64,000 nucleotides of DNA from Phoronis australis (taxonomy: Eukaryota; Phoronida; Phoronidae), in assembly GCA_002633005.1 (NCBI GenBank), contig NMRA01000160.1, positions 145,640 through 209,639 of the forward strand, written 5' to 3'. Numbering within the stretch: the stretch's first letter is position 1; the number at the start of each line of letters is the position of its first letter. Under the pieces are notes generated by a model. That model saw only the letters and a program-made list of their open reading frames with translations, was not told the DNA's origin and made no database searches. This document shows positions 59,701 through 64,000 of the stretch, one piece after another. Both the position numbers and the translations under genes were made by a program.

Positions 59701-62700
59701 ACCTTTGGCCTGGCTACAAAAAATCTCCAAAGCCGTGTGTCTTTGTACTCTCTAACTGTACAACAATCGCGGATCAGATTTTTCCAGGGACACCGATTAA
59801 TTTTTTTCGAAATTATTGTTAGAAAATGCGAGGAAACAAGGCTTTTGGAAAAAGATCAGATCATGATTTGTTTCTATGAATAAAATACAAAAACTTGGAT
59901 TAAGTTGCATTTTAACCATTTTCTTTGTCAAACTCAGGTAGTTCAAACACCACCCACCTCTTCTGGAAGATCATAGAGTGCAGATAGTTCTCGAACCGAA
60001 TCTGTATCTGCTTTTCAAGTTCCTCGCGCTCGCGCTCTTCCTTTGACTTGGGACATGGGCTGCAACACTGGCCATCCTTCACCGTCACATTCTGCCCCGG
60101 CTTGTCAGTCACGTCCTTTGTCGGTGTTGTTCTTTTCTCGTCCAGCCTCAGTTTCTGCCAACAATAGTTCCTTTTCTCAAACTCGCGCACGTCCAGCGCC
60201 TGCGGACGGTACAACACGAGGTAGTGCGTCACATTACCATTAGGCTCCCGAGGCGGCAACCACTTCACCTTGAGCTGACCTTCAGCCAATGCATAGACTT
60301 GGATGGCTTCAGGAATGGATGGTTCTGAAGCCAAACAACCAAAGAAAGATACAAATATCTTAAAAAGGTAAAAACCAAAGAGTGCTAGGACGAAATTCGG
60401 CAAATAAAGATTTCAGTATTTCACCTTATTTGGTTATGCACAAAGTGCCCACAATGTCTACATCACCTTTAACCTTTTAATCAATTCAGAAAATCAGGAG
60501 CCAAATTGTCCTTGTTAGCACATATTGTAGCTTAATGCCAGTCAATAACATGCCACAGGCAGTTGTCTACCGCCAGCCAACACTTTATTTATTTGGAACT
60601 CAACCAGACACCATGGGATGGAAACGGTTCGTTTTCTTATGACGATCAGGAAAGTTATGTTAGAAAAGATAAAGGTGGAAATGTTTGATTCTCAAATCAA
60701 CATGCTTTCTAGTAAGAAACAAAAGGCAGTTATAGACCTACGCTCTGTCGAAGAAATTTTACCATCACTTTTGAACTGATCTCAACTTGTTTTTATCTCA
60801 GATGACAAGTGACTTCTGGGTATAGAAAGAACTGACTATCCGTTTTTCGCCCAGATCATACTCAGCACACAGAAAATAACACGCCACTACGAGTCAACTT
60901 GTTGAGCTTCGCCTCAAGCAATGACGTAGTGTCGGTCCCTTCCAAGAACAGAAATCAACTTTTGTATGACAACGGAACAACGGAACAACTGCACACCATA
61001 TTCGGAATCCGAAGCGGTCTAACTGGAAAGTTAGATTTAGAGACAGAAGATGATTTTACAACTGCTTAAACTGGGATATATAGTCACCTTGCTTTGTACC
61101 AAAGCTAGTAACAATTTGCAAGAAACAAAACCTGAATATGTCAAATGCTCGATGTAACTAGTTAGTTTCCCTTCTGGTCTAAGATATAAAAGTTTTACGG
61201 TTATGTAGGATCCTATCGACAAGTCTGTTGTGTATTAAATCAAATGTCTACTAAGCAATAGATTTTAACCAGACTGTAAAAGTATATAATTTCTGAAAGT
61301 AGAAAGTGTGTAGAATTTGATTGTTGACTTGTTATCAATAAGCCAGTAATTTGATCACATGACCATGTCTATTTAGTGAAGTTTAGAAATAAGGGAAGGC
61401 ACATCAACAGCAACACAACGGTATTGACAACATGGATCAAATTTTGTTTAATGCAAATATTCAAGATGGAATCTCAAAAACAACGCTGTTCGTTTCGTAA
61501 ATTATCATTTCGTTTTTGTTTGATGCAAATTCTAAGTTTCATCGTGAAAAACATACAAGCCCAATTACTTAATAGCCTCTCATAGAAAAGGGGTATGTTT
61601 TAAATGCCAAGTCCTGAAAGTGTTTTGGACAACAGCGCATAAAGCATAGTCACATGAGAAACCACTCAGCCATTCCTGAGATACCATGTTCCCAAGTGGG
61701 GCATATTTGGGCATCTTCCAGAGTCTACTACTGTGAATGAAGTTAGCTCCTCCGCCTACTGTGCATTGTGCTATGAGTTCTGTGAATACTATTTTGTTTA
61801 TGAATGGCCAAGTGCGCCCAGGTCGCTGAGACCGAGTGCGCTCAGGTCGCTGAGACCGAGCCCGGGTTACACGGCATGTTCAGGCACTCTTGCGAATATT
61901 GTCCCACTGGTCAGATGTGTTCTAGTCACTGCGCAAGTCTCAAGACATCATTAAGGTAACATTTACTGTCATTTGCCGTTTTGCTTGCAATTTGTCTTTA
62001 ATGCGTTCTACTTTGCGAATTATGTGTCCGTGAACTATTACTGAATATTTTGCGTCTTCCAGTTCCACGGACAGACGGACAGACAGACACACATGTCATT
62101 TGTAATGCGTTGCGAAATAAAGCATCCCATGTAATATGTTGTTTGACTCGAATGCAGCTACAACTACACAACCTTAACTATCACTGCCATTAAAAAACAA
62201 TATTGTAATATACAATTATTTTATACGATTACTGTAGCTATTATTCCTATGGCCATATACACAGATACACACATTTATACATAGCAATTACTAAAATAGG
62301 TTATTACTATTATTAAACTATTACTACTATTACCAGGGCTCACAATGAGCAAAAATTTAAATGAGGCGCAAAGTGCAAATTGTGTTTTCGTGTTATAATC
62401 TTCCTTTCTGCTAATTTGCAGAAATTACAAAAAGTAAATACACCCAATTTTCCTTCACTGCGCATGTCACCATTTACAGTAAAAAGAAAAAACAACAGAA
62501 AATAAGTACTACTACAACACTATTACAATCATTTGTCTTGTAAAGTCGAACATTTTCAAACATGGCTCAAAATTTCCAAATATGGCACATAACTTCTCAA
62601 ACATGGATTAGAACTCCTCAAACATGGCGCAGAACTTCTCAAACATGGTGCACAACTTCTCAAACGTGGCGCAAAACTTCTCAAACATGGCGCAGAACAC

Positions 62701-63064
62701 GGTGCAGCACCATATCTCACCACTGATTACAATTGTGTATTACATTATGCTAATCATTCATTATCATTATCATTATCATTGTAATAATTATTACTATATC
62801 TTACCCTTGGGCTTGGTAGTGATGTAGATAAGGTTACTGATACCCCCCCGTTTGGCGGTAGAGATAGTGTAGGTCTGCACATACATGGCGTACTGCGTGA
62901 AAGGTTTGAGGCCAGGGATGATCTCATTCAGATGTACAGGCTCTTCATTCCCCATCTTATCAATAAAGCTGTCGTTGGTCGCTGGCGGCTGATAGTCCAA
63001 AGTCTTCCACATGTTGTCGGTACAGGCGTCCTTACCGTCTAGGGTACTGATGTTTCTGAACGGC
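50129..63064 (-). CDS. INSR: Insulin/IGF receptor-type tyrosine kinase, 3' part (947 aa, 13 exons)
   Basis: Cell-surface receptor kinase for insulin-like peptides. The 5' end, coding for L1, Cys-rich and L2, lies beyond 64000. Exons in transcript order: 63064-62805, 60324-59958, 58761-58418, 57669-57533, 56931-56769, 56252-56129, 55418-55199, 54446-54382, 53817-53685, 53285-53126, 52541-52412, 51974-51840, 50735-50129. Every join keeps frame. Order: FnIII-1; FnIII-2 with insert domain, Cys-Cys-x-x-Cys and alpha-CT helix [10 protein letters not shown]; furin site SRKRRS; FnIII-3; transmembrane helix; NPDY; kinase with [21 protein letters not shown] and a Y-x3-Y-Y activation loop; long Ser-rich tail with YNNM. 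It fits vertebrate INSR and IGF1R about equally, so a single ancestral-type receptor is likely. Confidence 0.96.
50736..51839 (-). other. Insulin receptor intron 12
   Basis: Contains a block (50770-51115) with five TTTCCGCG/CGCGGAAA words and runs of T, different in base composition from its surroundings and resembling a dispersed repeat. One unknown base (n) lies at 51157. Confidence 0.5.
51840..51974 (-). CDS. INSR: Insulin receptor exon: kinase C-lobe
   Basis: Acceptor ACCCTGTAG; donor GTAAGT. Reads [20 protein letters not shown] and [20 protein letters not shown]. Kinase C-lobe helices F to G. Confidence 0.94.
52412..52541 (-). CDS. INSR: Insulin receptor exon: activation loop
   Basis: Acceptor CGTTTGTAG; donor GTACGT. 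Reads [20 protein letters not shown] and then [18 protein letters not shown]. The three activation-loop tyrosines (Y-x3-Y-Y) of insulin receptors are all present. Confidence 0.95.
53126..53285 (-). CDS. INSR: Insulin receptor exon: catalytic loop
   Basis: Acceptor GCATTTCAG; donor GTAAAG. Reads [20 protein letters not shown] and [24 protein letters not shown] is the tyrosine-kinase catalytic loop, with the catalytic Asp intact. Confidence 0.95.
53685..53817 (-). CDS. INSR: Insulin receptor exon: kinase hinge
   Basis: Acceptor CTACTGCAG; donor GTGAGT. Reads [20 protein letters not shown] and [20 protein letters not shown]. Covers the gatekeeper and hinge of the kinase. Confidence 0.94.
54382..54446 (-). 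CDS. INSR: Insulin receptor exon: kinase alpha-C helix
   Basis: A 65-nt exon too short to stand out as an open frame. Acceptor GCTACTTCAG-type (CTACTTCAG); donor GTAAGT. Reads [20 protein letters not shown] and MK. Contains the Glu of the alpha-C helix that pairs with the catalytic Lys. Confidence 0.92.
54652..54981. repeat. Tandem duplication in a receptor intron
   Basis: Unit 1 (54652-54785) and unit 2 (54786-54981) share TGCAAATGCAACTTCT.AATA, GTATGTGGCAAGAGTT, ATTCAAATGTTGTCCAATCA, ATGGTTAGGCTTA.TTCGCC and GGCCAGAATTTTGTATATGC. Unit 2 has about 60 bp extra in the middle. Confidence 0.75.
55199..55418 (-). CDS. INSR: Insulin receptor exon: juxtamembrane NPDY and kinase start
   Basis: Acceptor CTGTTTCAG; donor GTGAGT. 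Contains [19 protein letters not shown] fits the NPxY docking site for IRS and Shc adaptor proteins. Then [17 protein letters not shown], the glycine-rich ATP loop, and EMKVAVK with the catalytic Lys. Confidence 0.95.
55940..56003. repeat. Perfect 24-bp palindrome plus half copy
   Basis: GCCCCCTATATT followed by its exact complement, 55940-55963. The half GGCCCCCTATATTAA recurs at 55989-56003. It lies in an intron 125-190 bp from the transmembrane exon. Confidence 0.85.
56129..56252 (-). CDS. INSR: Insulin receptor exon: transmembrane helix
   Basis: Acceptor CCTCTTGTAG; donor GTAAAT. Contains a hydrophobic stretch of about 24 residues ([20 protein letters not shown] and onward) followed by the basic stop-transfer FFKRR. 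A single-pass type I membrane segment. Confidence 0.93.
56769..56931 (-). CDS. INSR: Insulin receptor exon: FnIII-3, second half
   Basis: Acceptor TTTCTTTCAAG; donor GTAAAT. Reads [20 protein letters not shown] and then [20 protein letters not shown]. The Y-S-V[13 protein letters not shown] pattern closes the last extracellular FnIII domain. Confidence 0.92.
57533..57669 (-). CDS. INSR: Insulin receptor exon: FnIII-3, first half
   Basis: Acceptor TTGATGTGTAG; donor GTAAGT. Reads [20 protein letters not shown] and [20 protein letters not shown], a typical FnIII start with the conserved Trp and the P-P-x-x-P-N turn. Confidence 0.92.
58418..58761 (-). CDS. INSR: Insulin receptor exon: furin site and FnIII-2 return
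   Basis: Acceptor AAATTTTCAG; donor GTATGT. Starts [24 protein letters not shown] is a furin-type site where the precursor would be cut into alpha and beta chains. [33 protein letters not shown] and [12 protein letters not shown] then complete FnIII-2. Confidence 0.93.
58762..59957 (-). other. Insulin receptor intron 2 of the visible part
   Basis: Non-coding apart from the GGCGGAT MITE at 59467-59638. Two copies of a TTGTGGTTTGTG-like segment (59051 and 59345 area) are inverted to one another. Confidence 0.4.
59467..59638 (+). mobile_element. GGCGGAT MITE copy 2, 172 bp
   Basis: CAGGGGCCGATCCAGG to AATTCGCCACTG, with the same internal order as 27535-27702 (AGTATTAGCCAGGATTT, AACTGCCAAATGGAATCTGG, then a G run of more than 20 with one n). 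An AATG-like flank on both sides is weak. Confidence 0.75.
59958..60324 (-). CDS. INSR: Insulin receptor exon: FnIII-2, insert domain, alpha-CT
   Basis: Acceptor GTTTGGCTTCAG; donor GTGGGT. Reads [20 protein letters not shown] and [20 protein letters not shown], the start of FnIII-2. Then [12 protein letters not shown], the [10 protein letters not shown] cysteine cluster and [13 protein letters not shown]. The cysteines match the cluster that joins the two alpha chains. FENYLH matches the alpha-CT helix that contacts hormone in known receptor structures. Confidence 0.94.
60775..60950. mobile_element. Foldback family FB-2, copy 3 (degraded)
   Basis: Shares AGAAAGAACTGAC, CGTTTTTCGCCCAGATC-like centre, CACGCCACTACGAG and GCTCAACAAGTTGACTC-like words (read on the minus strand) with the other two copies. 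Confidence 0.55.
61811..61858. repeat. 24-bp tandem duplication
   Basis: AGTGCGCCCAGGTCGCTGAG and four more bases, twice, with a single difference. Confidence 0.85.
62561..62700. repeat. 21-bp minisatellite, 7 units
   Basis: Units start at 62561, 62581, 62602, 62623, 62644, 62665 and 62686; consensus ACATGGCGCAGAACTTCTCA+A. It ends about 105 bp from the FnIII-1 exon donor. A TTATCA microsatellite follows at 62759-62780. Confidence 0.9.
62805..63064 (-). CDS. INSR: Insulin receptor exon: FnIII-1
   Basis: Acceptor TTCTATGTAG (plus-strand 63065-63074); donor GTAAGA before 62805. Reads [37 protein letters not shown] and [13 protein letters not shown]. The G-L-K-P-x-T-Q-Y-A pattern is diagnostic of FnIII-1 in insulin receptors. 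A 200-nt pyrimidine-rich tract precedes it on the coding strand. Confidence 0.93.
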
Positions 63065-63085
63065 CTACATAGAACAAACATAGAT

Positions 63086-63285
63086 TATGACAAGAGGGGG
63101 CAGTAATAGCAGCATAAAGGAAGGGATGGGGACAGAAATGGAGACTAGGAGAGGACGGGGAGGGGGAGACAGAGAATGAACAAGAGAGAGGGAGAGACGG
63201 GTGGAAGGGGTTAGAGGGAGGGAGGGAGAGAAAAATAGCGAGAGGGAAGAATAGAAGTTGGGGAGGGGGAGGGAGGGAGAAACAG
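63086..63285. repeat. 200-nt purine tract (plus) upstream of FnIII-1 acceptor
   Basis: Almost pure A/G on the plus strand, so C/T on the coding strand, ending about 20 nt before the splice acceptor. Several GGGAGGGAGGGAG runs could form G-quadruplexes or a triplex on the plus strand. Confidence 0.8.
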
Positions 63286-64000
63286 TTTATTTTGCAAGTC
63301 ACATAAAACAATAACTACGTTACATGATTGAGTGGCCCAGATAAAGTATATATTGCTCGTAGCTGACTACTACGAAGTAAAAACCACGTAGATAATAAAT
63401 ATTTCTGGTGACAGATAACAGCACACACGGTCAACCCTTCAGATAAATCAAACTTAATCTTACTTGGATAAGATCTGGGAACATGTGCCATGACATTGGC
63501 CATCAATTAAGAACATCACAAATGTCACATGAACTGAAGGAACAGCATACGGTCATTTTAACTGTGGTCCAGGGAGCTATGCAGAGTATCCCAGAAAATA
63601 ATTAAATCAAAAAGCCTAATTTCACAAAGTACCAGTCTGACCTCAAAAGTTATTCATGCTTTCATTGAAGAAGTGAAAACGAGGCTATGCTTGGTAGCTG
63701 ACAAGCAAGTATTCACAGACGAAAATAAGGCTAAGACAAATAGCAGACAAGCATTCACTGACGAAAATGAGACTAACAGAGGTAGCAGACAAGCGCAATC
63801 GCTATGACTGAGAAGACAGACAAGTTTCTCGGAACTAAACATGACGAATGTTGTTGTGTTTTGCTTGGCAACAAGAATGCCAGAGTCCACAATCATCTTG
63901 TTTTTTATCACTTTTCACCAGAAAAGAAAAACGAATTGAGAAAATGAAGTGTTTAAGATCCTTTGATCGGAGGTAGCTTAGTGCTTTTCAGTGCCATAGT
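63286..64000 (-). other. Right-edge intron of the insulin receptor gene
   Basis: No exon recognised. A diverged ~44-bp repeat (TAGC.GACAAGCA.TATTCAC.GACGAAAAT) occurs about three times at 63696-63810. The next upstream exon must lie beyond the window. Confidence 0.45.

Larger units (their letters stand above)
60325..62804 (-). other. Insulin receptor intron 1 of the visible part
   Basis: Holds FB-2 copy 3, a 24-bp duplication at 61811-61858 and the 21-bp minisatellite at 62561-62700. No hidden exon needed. Confidence 0.45.

Noticed and set aside
62624-62827. Repeated 7-residue Asn/Phe/Ser frame
   Set aside because: Again a 21-bp minisatellite read in frame, inside a receptor intron.

Overview
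This window is eukaryotic DNA, from an animal. The genes are split into short exons with GT..AG introns and are separated by long AT-rich stretches full of small transposable elements. The best guess is an invertebrate deuterostome, most likely a cephalochordate (amphioxus). Two things support this: a vertebrate-type insulin/IGF receptor kinase, and many short foldback and hAT-like elements with termini such as CAGGGGCGGATCCAGG. The species itself is inferred; nothing in the sequence proves it.

Three protein genes can be built exon by exon, with splice phases that close.
(1) About 2.8-14.2 kb, plus strand: a creatinase (creatine amidinohydrolase, pita-bread/M24 fold). It has five predicted exons and about 416 aa. 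It is very close to the bacterial enzyme and keeps all the residues I know to bind creatine.
(2) 23.4-44.8 kb, plus strand: an OTUD7/Cezanne-type deubiquitinase. It has eight coding exons and 921 aa: a UBA-like start, an OTU domain with Cys184 and His357, and two A20-type zinc fingers in the last exon.
(3) 63.1-50.1 kb, minus strand: the 3' part of an insulin/IGF receptor tyrosine kinase gene. Thirteen exons encode 947 aa, running from the first FnIII domain through the alpha-CT helix, furin site, transmembrane helix, kinase and C-terminal tail. The ligand-binding L1-CR-L2 exons lie beyond the right edge. Genes 2 and 3 are convergent, with stop codons 5.3 kb apart.

Mobile DNA fills the introns and spacers. 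Creatinase intron 4 (6.6 kb) holds an LTR retrotransposon with gag, protease and integrase remains but no reverse transcriptase. The same intron holds a roughly 1 kb CACTA-ended element and two smaller elements. Four copies of one ~135-bp MITE lie only in the first 15.4 kb. Elsewhere there are long perfect or near-perfect foldbacks (20 bp to ~340 bp per arm), a 997-bp GGCGGAT-ended element with a 5-bp target duplication, a TA-flanked pogo/mariner-like element, tRNA-like SINE heads and several minisatellites. I see no prokaryotic operon, CRISPR array or genuine tRNA/rRNA gene.

No shared pathway links the three genes beyond proximity. The observations I rate highest are the intact bacterial-type creatinase in an intron-rich animal locus, the two zinc fingers on the OTUD7 protein, the conserved insulin-receptor contact elements with a YxxM tail motif, and the foldback families in which full and minimal copies sit side by side.
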